The notes: generated from the sequence alone by a model not told the origin. 64,000 nt of DNA from Serratia fonticola (GCF_006715025.1 NZ_VFMK01000001.1:3968001-4032000), one strand, 5' to 3'; positions 1 to 9,585 are shown, numbered from the stretch's first letter. Made by a program: numbers and translations.

Positions 1-936
1 TGCTTCATATTCTGGCATCTGCATATCAAAACTATCATGTGTTATTACGGGCGTGCCATAGTTCAAACTATGCATTGCGAGAAGACCTACTTTGCCTGGG
101 GAAACTGTAACATCAGCAGAATATATTACTCTCGAGAGTAAACTTTCATCGTAGCAAGCCCCCCAAAATTTAATTTGGTCTGCTACATTTTTTTCTCTCG
201 CATATTTTTCTAATTTGCCACGCACAGGACCATCACCAATAATATTTACCATTGGCAAATATCCCTGAGACTTTAGAATATATATAGCATCGATTAGTAG
301 ATCAAAACGACATGTTTCAATTAACCTTGCGACTGTAACAATGGCTCCATCAGCATTTCCATAAAACTCTCGTCTATCAACGTCTAATTCATATTTTTTT
401 TCAAGCAGGTTTCTAGCTTCAAGTTGTAATTCATAATCGAGACTGTTATAAATGACATAAACTTTCTCAGGTGGATAACCATTTTCTACAGTTATATTCT
501 TTGCTCTGTCACCATAGAGCAATAGTCCATCAGAAAGCTGATGATATATTTTTTTTATCTTATATTTTATGCCACTTAGATCTTTCGTCCAACCATGAGT
601 CCAAAATAAAACTTTCTTTTTTTTCAGTTTTGCTAATAGAGAACACGGCCAGGTCATAACAAAATGCGGGTCAGCAAGAATAATCAATGCATCATATTCT
701 TTACTCATTGCCAATTTCAATAACCCTTCTTGAAAGACAAAGTTTTTCATCTTAGAAAAGCGCGTAATGTGAAATTTATCCAGTGGAACATCTTTACAAC
801 GTTTAATTCCATAGTATTCTTCAATATCAGAACCATAAAAATGGAAATCAAAATCGTTTGACTTTAACAATTCCTTAATAATTCCAGACCTATAGTGTGG
901 AAAAAAATGATATATGACTGCAACTTTTCTTTTCAT
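1..936 (-). CDS. GT4-type glycosyltransferase of the polysaccharide locus (3' end outside window)
   Basis: I translated this by hand from the ATG complementary to 934-936; the frame is open for 312 codons to the window edge, so the C-terminus is missing. The N-terminus (MKRKVAVIYHFFPHYRSGI) and the layout fit a GT-B fold family 4 enzyme: an acceptor half with F-W-T-H-G-W near residue 120, a linker, then a donor half with V-A-R-L-I-E and I-I-G-D-G-P, ending with the donor-site region S-P-G-K-V-G-L-L-A-M-H-S-L-N-Y-G-T-P-V just before the edge. Such enzymes transfer a sugar from a nucleotide sugar to the lipid-linked repeat unit at the cytoplasmic face. It lies 48 bp downstream of the polymerase gene in the same direction. 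Base composition is AT-rich like the wzx/wzy pair and unlike wza and the housekeeping genes. The sugar transferred cannot be told. Confidence 0.85.
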   Translation of the reverse strand, partial: MKRKVAVIYHFFPHYRSGIIKELLKSNDFDFHFYGSDIEEYYGIKRCKDVPLDKFHITRFSKMKNFVFQEGLLKLAMSKEYDALIILADPHFVMTWPCSLLAKLKKKKVLFWTHGWTKDLSGIKYKIKKIYHQLSDGLLLYGDRAKNITVENGYPPEKVYVIYNSLDYELQLEARNLLEKKYELDVDRREFYGNADGAIVTVARLIETCRFDLLIDAIYILKSQGYLPMVNIIGDGPVRGKLEKYAREKNVADQIKFWGACYDESLLSRVIYSADVTVSPGKVGLLAMHSLNYGTPVITHDSFDMQMPEYEA

Positions 937-984
937 AATACATGCCTACTAATAATCGCAATGAACTGATACATAAAGAATAGG

Positions 985-2286
985 TTATCGAAATTTAATT
1001 TTACTTATTAAAGTGTATGTTTTCATAAATATGATAGTTGCTATAAATTGGATAAAAACATCAGAGAAAGGAAAACGCATTAGCAGCATACCATATCCCA
1101 GTAACATCCAATTAAATGCTTTATTATTTGCGAAAAACAGTGAGAACCTATCGAATATTATTAACACTGCAGGAAGAAAAATGAAATATAGTCTCCCAAA
1201 ATTTAATATTGCCTCACCAGGAAGTAAAGTAACCAATGCTAGCCCATCACGCCCATCGAGAAGGTTTCCAGCAATAACAGTGACTGAGTCTAGTTTGTTT
1301 TCTAGTATAGTTCGAGGAATATAAAATATAAATGGCTTTATAAAAGTAAAATGCTCATAGTCTAAATTAATGATGGGGGCCATTTTATATAAAGCTATAA
1401 GTATATTTATATTTACCGTTTCAAATATAGCTTTAAATACATATGCATATATTTCCCCATTATGAAATATAAAATAAATAGTTTTCTCTAGCGCAACAGC
1501 AACCCCTTCAGAATAAATATAGCTGCGGAATACTGAATAACAGCTCAAAACAAATGCTGAAGCAAGCGCTCCTAAGAAGACAAATATAATCATTTTATAT
1601 TTTCTTCTATACAGCAAATAGAAAAGAAAACAGTATGAATACACAAAAATAAATATTCTATTACCTGTTACATACAATTCTGCAATTATGAGAATTAAAG
1701 ACAGGAAGGTTAATACAACGATACTCTTCCCATTTTCTAACGCCTGGAAAAACTTTCCCAGGAAAAACATTTTTGAACCAAAAAGTAAAAAACCGAATAT
1801 TATTCCTGCTGTTCCATAATTTTCAAAGAACTCCCCTTTTGCATGATACCAATGGTCGGCACCACGCATTACTATAAAATAGTAAAGTATGAGCAAACCA
1901 AAACTGATAAGCCATGAGAAATAAAATCCCTTCATATCTTTAGGAATTTCATATGCTCTAGTTGCAGAGTTGAATACATCTAAAATAAGATGATCAATAA
2001 CAAGAATAAAAAAATTGCAGAATAAAAATGTAATAAGAAAATATATAATGTTACTGCTAGTTTCAAAGTCGCCCTTCAAATAATAATATGTTACCGGTGC
2101 ATTGTCATCATTTAGATTTAACTCACCTATTATTGCATAGTAAAACAATGGTATTATTATGAAGTAAATCACCCCCAGAAAGTATCCAGTAATAATACCA
2201 AACCTTCGAGTAAAAAGGTCTCTTTTTATTCTATAAACAGATAGAATAAGATGAAATAAAAGTAAGGCCAATATGACAAGTTTCAT
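985..2286 (-). CDS. wzy: Wzy-like O-antigen/capsule polymerase
   Basis: 433 aa, extremely hydrophobic, with about ten to twelve predicted membrane segments and a larger polar loop around residues 330-360 (I-P-R-T-I-L-E-N-K, then a D-G-R-D-G-L stretch and L-L-P-G-E-A). A long extracytoplasmic loop in a polytopic protein beside a flippase is the usual picture of a Wzy polymerase, which joins lipid-linked repeat units at the periplasmic face. Wzy proteins share very little sequence, so the call rests on topology and position. The start codon overlaps the stop of the upstream flippase gene by 4 bp (ATGA), which implies translational coupling. AT-rich. Confidence 0.75.
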   Translation of the reverse strand: MKLVILALLLFHLILSVYRIKRDLFTRRFGIITGYFLGVIYFIIIPLFYYAIIGELNLNDDNAPVTYYYLKGDFETSSNIIYFLITFLFCNFFILVIDHLILDVFNSATRAYEIPKDMKGFYFSWLISFGLLILYYFIVMRGADHWYHAKGEFFENYGTAGIIFGFLLFGSKMFFLGKFFQALENGKSIVVLTFLSLILIIAELYVTGNRIFIFVYSYCFLFYLLYRRKYKMIIFVFLGALASAFVLSCYSVFRSYIYSEGVAVALEKTIYFIFHNGEIYAYVFKAIFETVNINILIALYKMAPIINLDYEHFTFIKPFIFYIPRTILENKLDSVTVIAGNLLDGRDGLALVTLLPGEAILNFGRLYFIFLPAVLIIFDRFSLFFANNKAFNWMLLGYGMLLMRFPFSDVFIQFIATIIFMKTYTLISKIKFR

Positions 2287-3506
2287 ACAACACCTTTTAA
2301 TAGCCGCACTACAAATACCCTATCAATCATAAATAGTAAGAAACTGGACATTATTTGACTAATCACTGTAGCATAAGCCGCACCTACAATCCCGAACCTT
2401 GGTATTAGTATATATGTGAGTATAATATTTGTGAGTAACGCAATTATTGTTCTTCTCAAGTTTTTTTTTGCAAAGCCACAATTAATGTAAAGACGGCTTA
2501 AATAGCCACCGGCAAATACAAACATAATAGACGTGCTATGTATTGCTAATACCTTCGCGCTTTCATAATAGCCGTCACCATATAAAAATATAATAGCTGC
2601 GTCCGAAATGAAATTTATTAAAATTGTTCCAATAAAACCCAGGAACATAAGAAAAATTAAGCATCTTGCAATAGATTTCTTTACTATCGTTGTATTGCTC
2701 TTATTATTCAAGGTATATGAATAAAGAATACTAGCCAACGCTATACCAATAAAATATACACCTTCGCTCAATCTAGCTCCTGCAAAATATTTACCGGCTT
2801 CATCGCTACCTAGAAAATAGCTAATCATCAAAGTATCGATGCGCATGTAGGCTGCTATAGCCACTGAGGATAGTGATATATACATTACATCAGAAGCAAT
2901 TTTTTTTACTTTTAAAAAATCCAACCCTTTAATTGAAACTTTCTGACGTAACGCATAATGAGTTAATAAACCCAAACTAAGATACTCTGATGACAGAATA
3001 ACCAACCAGAACCACATGCTAGTGCCGTCATTATATACATATAAAAACTTAATGAACAGCGATGTAATTTGGATAAATATTGATATTTTTGAAAAAATTT
3101 CAACTTTACCTTTCTGTATATAAATAAACTCATTGTAGCTAAAAAAAACAAATAAAAAATTAGCTGAAAATAGAGCAAGATAAAAAAAGTCTATGCTTGG
3201 ATAAGCGATAGTGCATATAATTATAAATATAAAGCCAAAAAAGAAAGATGCGGCAATCTTCAAAAAAATAAACTCATTTAAAGTTTCATTATTTGCAACT
3301 AACTTTGGTATTAGACTTTCAGAACCAATATTTGTTAGTGCCAGAAAAACCCCACCTAAAGATATAAGAGTAACGTAATCACCAAAATTTGTTATCGCCA
3401 AACTTTTTGATACTAATGACAGTGATATTATTGCTGCTACAGCTTTAATTATTTTATCCACTAAAGACCATAACATTTGTTTTTTTAGCAAAATGCTCAC
3501 CTTCAA
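2283..3506 (-). CDS. wzx: Wzx-like repeat-unit flippase (MATE/MOP superfamily)
   Basis: 407 aa with about twelve membrane segments. The N-terminus W-S-L-V-D-K-I-I-K and the following G-D-Y-V-T-L-I-S-L match the start of oligosaccharide flippases, and Y-L-S-R-L-Y-I and F-G-I-V-G-A-A-Y-A-T are typical of their C-terminal half. It moves undecaprenyl-PP-linked repeat units across the inner membrane. The listed start is a TTG codon (3504-3506); a GTG two codons later and an ATG at codon 11 are alternatives. It is followed by the polymerase gene with a 4-bp overlap. The low GC is typical of the variable, transferred centre of capsule and O-antigen loci. Confidence 0.82.
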   Translation of the reverse strand: MKVSILLKKQMLWSLVDKIIKAVAAIISLSLVSKSLAITNFGDYVTLISLGGVFLALTNIGSESLIPKLVANNETLNEFIFLKIAASFFFGFIFIIICTIAYPSIDFFYLALFSANFLFVFFSYNEFIYIQKGKVEIFSKISIFIQITSLFIKFLYVYNDGTSMWFWLVILSSEYLSLGLLTHYALRQKVSIKGLDFLKVKKIASDVMYISLSSVAIAAYMRIDTLMISYFLGSDEAGKYFAGARLSEGVYFIGIALASILYSYTLNNKSNTTIVKKSIARCLIFLMFLGFIGTILINFISDAAIIFLYGDGYYESAKVLAIHSTSIMFVFAGGYLSRLYINCGFAKKNLRRTIIALLTNIILTYILIPRFGIVGAAYATVISQIMSSFLLFMIDRVFVVRLLKGVV

Positions 3507-3530
3507 ATCATTTCCAAAGAATGTCTAGTC

Positions 3531-3568
3531 TGCTAACAAAGAGCGGGATACTCCGCCCTCTGCTAGCA
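3531..3568 (-). terminator. 16-bp stem-loop between wzc and wzx (attenuator-like)
   Basis: Two 16-nt arms (3531-3546 and 3553-3568) flank a 6-nt loop. On the minus-strand transcript every position pairs, three of them as G:U; on the plus strand those three become A:C mismatches, so the structure suits the operon transcript only. No U-run follows, so it is more likely an attenuator or RNA-processing barrier than a full terminator. A stem-loop just after wzc that lowers downstream transcription is known in E. coli group 1 capsule operons; that comparison is from memory. Confidence 0.6.
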
Positions 3569-3665
3569 CCAATACTATGATTACATAGTATTCATGGTCC
3601 GATAATTCTGAACATTCTTATCAGGTTTAAAATGTGTTCGTTAGATATCCTCTTTCCATAACCAA

Positions 3666-5840
3666 CTAGTTATTAGATTCATAGCTATAATCTTTATAAT
3701 CATAGCCGTAACTATAATAGTTAGATGCTTTCCTTGTTACGGCATTTAGGATTACTCCCTTAATCAGCACCCCATTTTGGTCAAAACGCTTAAAACTCAC
3801 TTCGACTTCTTTTGGAGTATTCAGTTCAAAACGAGCAACAATGAAAGAAGTTCCAGCATGCTTACCAATAATAGCTGCATCTGTTACAGCAAGAATTGGG
3901 GGAGTATCAACTAAAACAAGATCATAATTCTCTGTAGCCCATTGAATCAATTCATCAAAACGAATATGCATCAACAACTCAGATGGATTTGGTGGAATCT
4001 GTCCTCTTGGAATAAAATCAAGACCATCATACATGGTTTTTTGTATCACGGAATTAATTGAGCTCTTACCAGATAAAATTTCTGACAGACCTTGATTGCA
4101 ATCTAAGCCAAAGAGTTTATGCGCGTATCCTTTTCGCATATCACTATCTATAAACAACACTCGCTGTTCTGTCTGTCCAATGACAGCTGCCAAGTTAGCG
4201 CTTATAAAAGTTTTACCGATACCAGGGCTAGCACCTGATATCATTAATACATTATTCTTAGCATCCATCATTGCAAAATGCAAGCTGGTACGTAAGCTAC
4301 GAATTGCTTCAATTGCCAAATCTGCTGGATTGCCAAACGCTAATAATGTATTAGAGTCATTATTAGTTTTCCTCCCTTTATTCCTGGAAAGAAACTCCAT
4401 ATCCTTCTTTCGCTGCCATTCCGACAGCGGAACACTAGCATAAACATTTATGCCTAATTCTTCTAGCTGCTCCGGGTTTTCAATACCGCGATGCAGGAAT
4501 GTCCTCAACAAAATATAACCTATTGAAACCATGATACCTAATATCATACTTATTAAGACAACTAACGTTTTCTTAGGTTCTACAGGCTCTATCTGCGTAA
4601 TTGCCTTATCTATTATGCGAACATTTCCAACCGTGCTGGCTTTCGATATGCTAAGCTCTTGCTGTTTGTTCAGCAGTTGCATATAAATCTCTTGCCCTGA
4701 CTGAACATCTCGACTCAAACGAACTATCTCCTGCTGAGTCTTAGGCATTGCACTCACTCGCTTATTGAACCTTCCCCTCTCTTCTTCTAGCGCTTTTCTT
4801 TTCTCAAGTAATGCACGGTATGATGGGTGTTCCTTTGTGTACAGCTTAGATATTTCGGCTTCTTTAAATGTTAATTCATTCAGTTGAGAATCTACAGAAA
4901 CAATTGAATCCAGAACTGATTTTGCCTCTAAAGAAAGATCAACAGAGTCCTTCTGTTGTCGGTACAGGTTTAATTTACTCTCTGCTGAATCAAGTGCAGT
5001 TCGGACTTTCGGTAGTTGTTCCTTCAAGAACGAGAGACTTCTTGCATCTACTTCTGATTTTCTTTCAACATTCTGTTCTAAATAATTAGACGCAATAGAA
5101 TTAAGGATTCTTTCGATAAGCTTTGGATCTTCACCAGTTAAACTTAAACCTAACACCCCCGTATCCTTACCTTTATCAGCAACAGAAAAATTACTTAGCA
5201 AACTATTTAATGTATATAATTCACTATGCTGAGTAATTTTGAACTCGGTTCCAGGCGCAGCTTCAATATCACTTATTAGAAGTGAAAAACCTTCTTTTTG
5301 TAAAAGGCTACCAACCTTTCCCTCTGCGTAAAATTCACCATCTTTAGTTAGCCGGAAGGATTTATTATCTATTACATCCAAATAAAAGTACCGTTCATCT
5401 CCCCAAGTTATCGGCAATTCAACTTTGGAGACCACAATTTCCCCGGGCTTCTTCTTCATCAATCTTGACAATCCTTTGCCAAAAACAGGGAAATATTTCT
5501 GCTCTACTTCTGTCTGCAGATTTAATGAATTAATAGTTTTACTCAAAATCATTCTTGATTTAAGCAATTCTATTTCTGGAGCTGATGCTGGTTGACTGCT
5601 AGGCAATATTTGAGAAATGTTATTCAACAGAGTATTACCAACATTTTGCTCTATTTGAACCATAGCATCGCTACGATAAATTGGTGTTGCAAATAAGCTG
5701 TACAAAATCCCCAAAGTTAAGAATGTAGTTGTAACCCCCACTACCAACCATCGGTTGTCAATTAAAACCCCGAGTATACGCTTCAGATCAACTTCATCTG
5801 ACATATCATGCGCGCCACTAACTTTATTTTTTTCTGACAT
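3666..5840 (-). CDS. wzc: Wzc tyrosine autokinase / polysaccharide copolymerase
   Basis: 724 aa, the usual Wzc length. Order of parts: a cytoplasmic N-terminus, first membrane segment at about residues 32-52, a periplasmic Wzz-like domain with long coiled coil (about 250-390), second membrane segment at about 425-445, then a BY-kinase domain. The kinase has Walker A S-G-A-S-P-G-I-G-K-T (lysine near 543), Walker A' F-I-D-S-D-M and Walker B L-V-D-T-P-P. The last 18 residues carry the tyrosine cluster (N-Y-Y-S-Y-G-Y-D-Y) that is autophosphorylated. It works with outer membrane Wza in polymer export and is dephosphorylated by Wzb, encoded 16 bp upstream. Base composition is already AT-rich, so the foreign part of the locus begins within the export block. 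Confidence 0.96.
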   Translation of the reverse strand: MSEKNKVSGAHDMSDEVDLKRILGVLIDNRWLVVGVTTTFLTLGILYSLFATPIYRSDAMVQIEQNVGNTLLNNISQILPSSQPASAPEIELLKSRMILSKTINSLNLQTEVEQKYFPVFGKGLSRLMKKKPGEIVVSKVELPITWGDERYFYLDVIDNKSFRLTKDGEFYAEGKVGSLLQKEGFSLLISDIEAAPGTEFKITQHSELYTLNSLLSNFSVADKGKDTGVLGLSLTGEDPKLIERILNSIASNYLEQNVERKSEVDARSLSFLKEQLPKVRTALDSAESKLNLYRQQKDSVDLSLEAKSVLDSIVSVDSQLNELTFKEAEISKLYTKEHPSYRALLEKRKALEEERGRFNKRVSAMPKTQQEIVRLSRDVQSGQEIYMQLLNKQQELSISKASTVGNVRIIDKAITQIEPVEPKKTLVVLISMILGIMVSIGYILLRTFLHRGIENPEQLEELGINVYASVPLSEWQRKKDMEFLSRNKGRKTNNDSNTLLAFGNPADLAIEAIRSLRTSLHFAMMDAKNNVLMISGASPGIGKTFISANLAAVIGQTEQRVLFIDSDMRKGYAHKLFGLDCNQGLSEILSGKSSINSVIQKTMYDGLDFIPRGQIPPNPSELLMHIRFDELIQWATENYDLVLVDTPPILAVTDAAIIGKHAGTSFIVARFELNTPKEVEVSFKRFDQNGVLIKGVILNAVTRKASNYYSYGYDYKDYSYESNN

Positions 5841-5856
5841 TGGAAATCCTGACTTT

Positions 5857-6291
5857 CTATCGGCTTAATGCATCCGCCCACTTTTGGGCCGATTCATTTA
5901 GAAGTTGGTATACAAATTTAAAGGCTTCAGAACTTTGGCGATATGGATCGACAATATCCTTTTGTCCAAGCCAATGTCCAAATAGCATTGTTTTTCCTCG
6001 AACCTCCGGAGCCAATCTACATACTGCATCAATGTGCCCCTTCTCCATAACCAGAATCAAGTCATAGCTGCGACACATAGGCGCAGTTAGCTGTCTACCT
6101 TTGTGTCCATCAAGAGAAAGTCCATTTTGATTTGCAATATCTATTGCTGATTCATCTGCTGGCTTACCGACCAATGCCCCAAGTCCTGCTGAGCCAATAT
6201 TTTTATGCGGCAGTAATTTTTTTAACAAACGCTCCCCCGTAGGAGAACGACAAATATTTCCGACACAAACCACTAAAATCGAGTCAAACAT
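5857..6291 (-). CDS. wzb: Wzb low-molecular-weight protein tyrosine phosphatase
   Basis: 144 aa, full length for the family. The P-loop C-V-G-N-I-C-R-S begins at residue 9 and gives the C(X5)R signature with Cys9 as nucleophile and Arg15. A late D-P-Y motif (in D-I-V-D-P-Y-R) supplies the general acid Asp. The known role of the family in this setting is to remove phosphate from the Wzc tyrosine tail, needed for cycling of polymer assembly. The gene starts 3 bp after the wza stop and ends 16 bp before wzc, so the three are translated from one message. Confidence 0.97.
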   Translation of the reverse strand: MFDSILVVCVGNICRSPTGERLLKKLLPHKNIGSAGLGALVGKPADESAIDIANQNGLSLDGHKGRQLTAPMCRSYDLILVMEKGHIDAVCRLAPEVRGKTMLFGHWLGQKDIVDPYRQSSEAFKFVYQLLNESAQKWADALSR

Positions 6292-6294
6292 AAA

Positions 6295-7431
6295 TTAATT
6301 CCACTGATTTATGAAACGCACGGTTTCTGTCATATCATGTACACCCGTAATTGTTGGCACCAACTGGCTAATAACGCGGTTCCAACGTACAAGAGGCGCA
6401 GTCGTGACATAAACAATGTCGTAAGGCTGTAATTGGAATTCAGTTCCCATCACCAGGGCAGAGGCATCCGCCGCATTCAACTGGAATATATTTGCAATCT
6501 TGCTGCCTTCAGTACCACGTAGTGGGCGAATAACAAATACACCAGTAGCATCAGACATCGCCTGATCCATACCCTCAGCATTCCCTAAAGCTTCTGTCAG
6601 CGTCATGCCACTACGATCCATACGCAGTGTCGACTGCTTCTTCACTTCACCCATCACAAAAACTTTCAAATCATCGTTACGCGGAATGTAAAGAATATCG
6701 CCTGGATAAAGCAGATGGTTCTGCGTCAAATCCCCCTTCTGCATTAAAGCCTGAAGAGAAATACGTTGCTCTTTGCCATCATGCGTTAACACCACATTGC
6801 GCCAGTCTGCATTCTCAGAGAGGCCACCAGCAGCATTAATCGCATCCATAACGGTTAGCGGCACGTTGGTAATTGGCTGTTGGCCTGATTTTACCACTTC
6901 CCCCGTCACATAGGCTTTTTGCGAGCGGAAGGCCGCGATACTTACATCAACCTGTGGGCTTTCAATATATTGAGCCAAACGGTTGGCAATATCATTACGT
7001 ACCTGGCTGGCGGTTTTTCCAACGACTTTGACTTTGCCAATATAGGGATAGAAGATTGTACCATCGGCATTGACCCAGTTCCCTGTGTCACTCGCGCTAC
7101 GATATTGCCCGGCCGGGGTTGTCAGCTCAGGATGATCCCAAACGGTGACCATCAATACATCGCCAACACCGATGCGGTATTCATAGTTCTGCAGGGCAAG
7201 TTCCAATTTCGGGTTGGTTTGCGCCACTACGGGTTTGGGCCGCATTTTTTCAACCAGGCTTGGGGTCATCGGGTAGATGTTGACCAGCTTATTAAGGTTA
7301 AAATCGCTGTCTTCCTGCTTAACAACGTTCTTGCCGCTGGTCGAGAGGTGGGAACCGGGGACGACGGTACAACCGCTGATCACACTGATCGATACCAAGA
7401 GCGGTATCAGTTTCCATTGTTTCTTTGCCAT
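6295..7431 (-). CDS. wza: Wza outer membrane polysaccharide export lipoprotein
   Basis: 378 aa, matching the usual Wza size. A type II signal peptide ends in the lipobox I-S-G-C, so Cys21 would be lipidated. A Poly_export domain follows (Y-R-I-G-V-G-D-V-L at about residue 85), then SLBB-type domains (A-Y-V-T-G-E-V and V-F-V-M-G-E-V), and a C-terminal segment with W-N-R-V-I-S that in Wza octamers forms the alpha-helical outer membrane barrel. It is the first of wza-wzb-wzc. A hairpin after galF lies 246 bp upstream, so wza may also have its own promoter in the leader. Confidence 0.97.
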   Translation of the reverse strand: MAKKQWKLIPLLVSISVISGCTVVPGSHLSTSGKNVVKQEDSDFNLNKLVNIYPMTPSLVEKMRPKPVVAQTNPKLELALQNYEYRIGVGDVLMVTVWDHPELTTPAGQYRSASDTGNWVNADGTIFYPYIGKVKVVGKTASQVRNDIANRLAQYIESPQVDVSIAAFRSQKAYVTGEVVKSGQQPITNVPLTVMDAINAAGGLSENADWRNVVLTHDGKEQRISLQALMQKGDLTQNHLLYPGDILYIPRNDDLKVFVMGEVKKQSTLRMDRSGMTLTEALGNAEGMDQAMSDATGVFVIRPLRGTEGSKIANIFQLNAADASALVMGTEFQLQPYDIVYVTTAPLVRWNRVISQLVPTITGVHDMTETVRFINQWN

Positions 7432-7676
7432 CGAATTTTATCACTTTCAAAGGTAAGTAAATCTGCAACGCTAAGCAACCGGCCAACCATGGCCACCTGG
7501 TATATGCTGCTTAACAAGTTTTTGTTTGTGCTATGCGGCTATCCAGCCACATATTCATGAAAGCACTCATTGAGCAAACGTTGAGTGTCGGTTTGCTAAG
7601 ATACAGTAATGAAACTCAGAGTGAGCGCGTATGCACCATGAGTGTTTTCATATGCGAAAAATACCTCGTATGCCAA
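7432..7676 (-). promoter_or_regulatory. wza leader, content uncertain
   Basis: This gene-free leader between the galF hairpin and the wza start holds no JUMPstart or ops copy that I can find. Small plus-strand ORFs across it look like chance. It probably holds the wza ribosome site and perhaps a secondary promoter, but I cannot fix -35/-10 boxes by eye. Confidence 0.35.
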
Positions 7677-7705
7677 AGGCCTGTGGATGTGATTTCCACA
7701 GGCCT
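7677..7705 (-). terminator. Perfect 11-bp hairpin after galF
   Basis: Arms at 7677-7687 and 7695-7705 pair perfectly around a 7-nt loop, 42 bp past the galF stop. On the minus strand only three U follow, so it should act as a partial terminator or 3' stabiliser. RfaH-loaded polymerase coming from the ops site could read through it into wza. Confidence 0.6.
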
Positions 7706-7746
7706 AACACTATAAGGATTATTCTCAGTGTTTCCAGTACAAATTT

Positions 7747-8643
7747 TTACAATTGTAACTGTTCCGCCCATTCACGGAACGCTTTGCCCTGCGTTGGGTG
7801 GCGTAAACCATAGGTAACAAACGCTTGTAAGTACCCCAGTTTTTCACCGCAGTTAAAGGAGTCGCCTACCAGTTCCATCGCTTCTACCGGCTTGTGTTTT
7901 AGCAGTTCAGCAATGGCATCGGTCAGTTGGATACGGCCCCAAGCACCAGGTTCTGTCTTTTCCAATATCGGCCAGATATCCTGAGTAAGAACATAACGGC
8001 CAACGGCAGAATAGTTTGATTTCAGTTGCACTTCCCGGCTTGGCTTCTCAATTATCGATGTCATGCGTGAACTTGCCCCCGGTTGCAGAGTGTTGGTCTC
8101 ACATTCCACCACGGAGTAGTCATAAAGCACATGTTCATCCGCGGCCTGAACCAATACCTGACTCAAACCGGTTTCTTCAAAGCGGGCAATCATGTGTGCC
8201 AGGTTATCTTTCTGCTGGTTGGCCTTGGCATCATCCAACAGGATATCCGGCAACACCACCACAAACGGTGAATCGCCAACCAGCGGTTTAGCGCAGAGTA
8301 CCGCATGCCCCAAGCCTTTGGGTTGCCCCTGGCGGATATGCATCAGGGTGACCCCTTTCGGGGTGATAGATTTCACTTCGTCGAGTAACTGGCGTTTTAC
8401 GCGTGCTTCCAGCATCGCTTCCAGCTCATATGAGGTATCAAAATGGTTTTCGATCGCATTCTTGGAAGAGTGCGTTACCAAAATGATCTCTTTGATACCG
8501 GCCGCTACACACTCATTCACAATATACTGAATGAGGGGTTTGTCGACGATCGGTAACATCTCTTTCGGGATCGCTTTAGTGGCAGGCAACATACGCATAC
8601 CAAGGCCCGCAACAGGAATAACGGCTTTCAACTTCTTCGTCAT
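7747..8643 (-). CDS. galF: GalF, non-canonical UTP-glucose-1-phosphate uridylyltransferase
   Basis: 298 aa from the ATG at 8643, preferred over the ATG two codons upstream because the G-A-G-A-G-G Shine-Dalgarno sits directly against that upstream codon and 6 bp from this one. It closely resembles the neighbouring GalU but has the GalF signature changes: the nucleotide-binding loop reads G-L-G-M-R instead of G-L-G-T-R, and G-A-W-G-R-I-Q replaces G-A-G-D-E-I-Q. In E. coli GalF is a weakly active homologue thought to modulate GalU and raise the UDP-glucose pool. It lies 42 bp downstream of galU in the same transcript. Confidence 0.9.
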   Translation of the reverse strand: MTKKLKAVIPVAGLGMRMLPATKAIPKEMLPIVDKPLIQYIVNECVAAGIKEIILVTHSSKNAIENHFDTSYELEAMLEARVKRQLLDEVKSITPKGVTLMHIRQGQPKGLGHAVLCAKPLVGDSPFVVVLPDILLDDAKANQQKDNLAHMIARFEETGLSQVLVQAADEHVLYDYSVVECETNTLQPGASSRMTSIIEKPSREVQLKSNYSAVGRYVLTQDIWPILEKTEPGAWGRIQLTDAIAELLKHKPVEAMELVGDSFNCGEKLGYLQAFVTYGLRHPTQGKAFREWAEQLQL

Positions 8644-8685
8644 GATCATCCTCTCAAAATCTGGTGGTGCTACCCACAGCTAGAG

Positions 8686-9585
8686 TTACTTGCTGTTCAG
8701 GGCCTGTTTCAGCCACTGGGTAAACCCCTTACCTTCCGATGCATGGCGCAGGCCATATTGCACAAAGGCCTTCATATAACCCAGCTTATCGCCACAATCG
8801 TGCGATTTGCCGCTCATATGGAATGCTTCTACGGTTTCCTGCTTCATCAGCATGGCAATCGCATCGGTCAGTTGGATCTCATCACCGGCACCCGGTGGGG
8901 TTTTCTCCAGCAACGGCCAGATATCAGCAGAAAGCACATAGCGCCCTACCACTGCCAGGTTGGAAGGAGCCTCTTCCCGAGCGGGTTTTTCTACTACCGC
9001 GCTCATTGGAGTGCTTTCCCCCGCAGCCAGCGCCACACCACCACAATCCACCACGCCGTATTTCGATACATCCTGCTCTGGCACTGGCTCCACCATAATC
9101 TGGCTAAAGCCGGTTTGCTCAAAACGCTGGATCATCTTAGCCAGATTTTCTTTAGTCGGATCGGCCGTAGCGTCATCCAGCAGTACATCTGGCAGCAACA
9201 CCACAAAAGGCTCATCCCCGACCATCGGTTTAGCGCACAACACCGCATGGCCAAGCCCTTTTGCCTGGCCTTGGCGCACCTGCATCACCGTCACATCCGC
9301 TGGGCAAATACTTTGCACTTCTGCCAGCAGTTGGCGTTTCACACGCGCCTCAAGCATTGCCTCCAATTCAAAGGAGGTATCAAAGTGGTTCTCAATCGCA
9401 TTTTTGGATGAATGTGTCACCAGGACGATATCTTTGATGCCAGCCGCAACGCATTCGCTCACGATATACTGAATCAATGGCTTATCGACCACTGGCAGCA
9501 TTTCTTTAGGAATAGCTTTGGTTGCAGGCAACATGCGCGTGCCTAAACCTGCCACTGGGATCACAGCCTTCAATCGTTTTTGCAT
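8686..9585 (-). CDS. galU: GalU UTP-glucose-1-phosphate uridylyltransferase
   Basis: 299 aa, close to E. coli GalU in length. It makes UDP-glucose from UTP and glucose-1-phosphate, the precursor for UDP-galactose, UDP-glucuronate, capsule and LPS core. Visible motifs are the nucleotidyltransferase loop A-G-L-G-T-R (residues 12-17), K-E-M-L-P-V-V-D-K-P and G-A-G-D-E-I-Q-L-T-D-A-I, all in catalytic GalU form. It is the first gene after the JUMPstart leader, followed by galF, so precursor supply is tied to polysaccharide export here. In E. coli galU is elsewhere, near hns. Confidence 0.9.
   Translation of the reverse strand: MQKRLKAVIPVAGLGTRMLPATKAIPKEMLPVVDKPLIQYIVSECVAAGIKDIVLVTHSSKNAIENHFDTSFELEAMLEARVKRQLLAEVQSICPADVTVMQVRQGQAKGLGHAVLCAKPMVGDEPFVVLLPDVLLDDATADPTKENLAKMIQRFEQTGFSQIMVEPVPEQDVSKYGVVDCGGVALAAGESTPMSAVVEKPAREEAPSNLAVVGRYVLSADIWPLLEKTPPGAGDEIQLTDAIAMLMKQETVEAFHMSGKSHDCGDKLGYMKAFVQYGLRHASEGKGFTQWLKQALNSK

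Noticed and set aside
6919..7560. 213-aa plus-strand ORF opposite wza
   Set aside because: It is a shadow of wza; no domain is recognisable and wza is certain.
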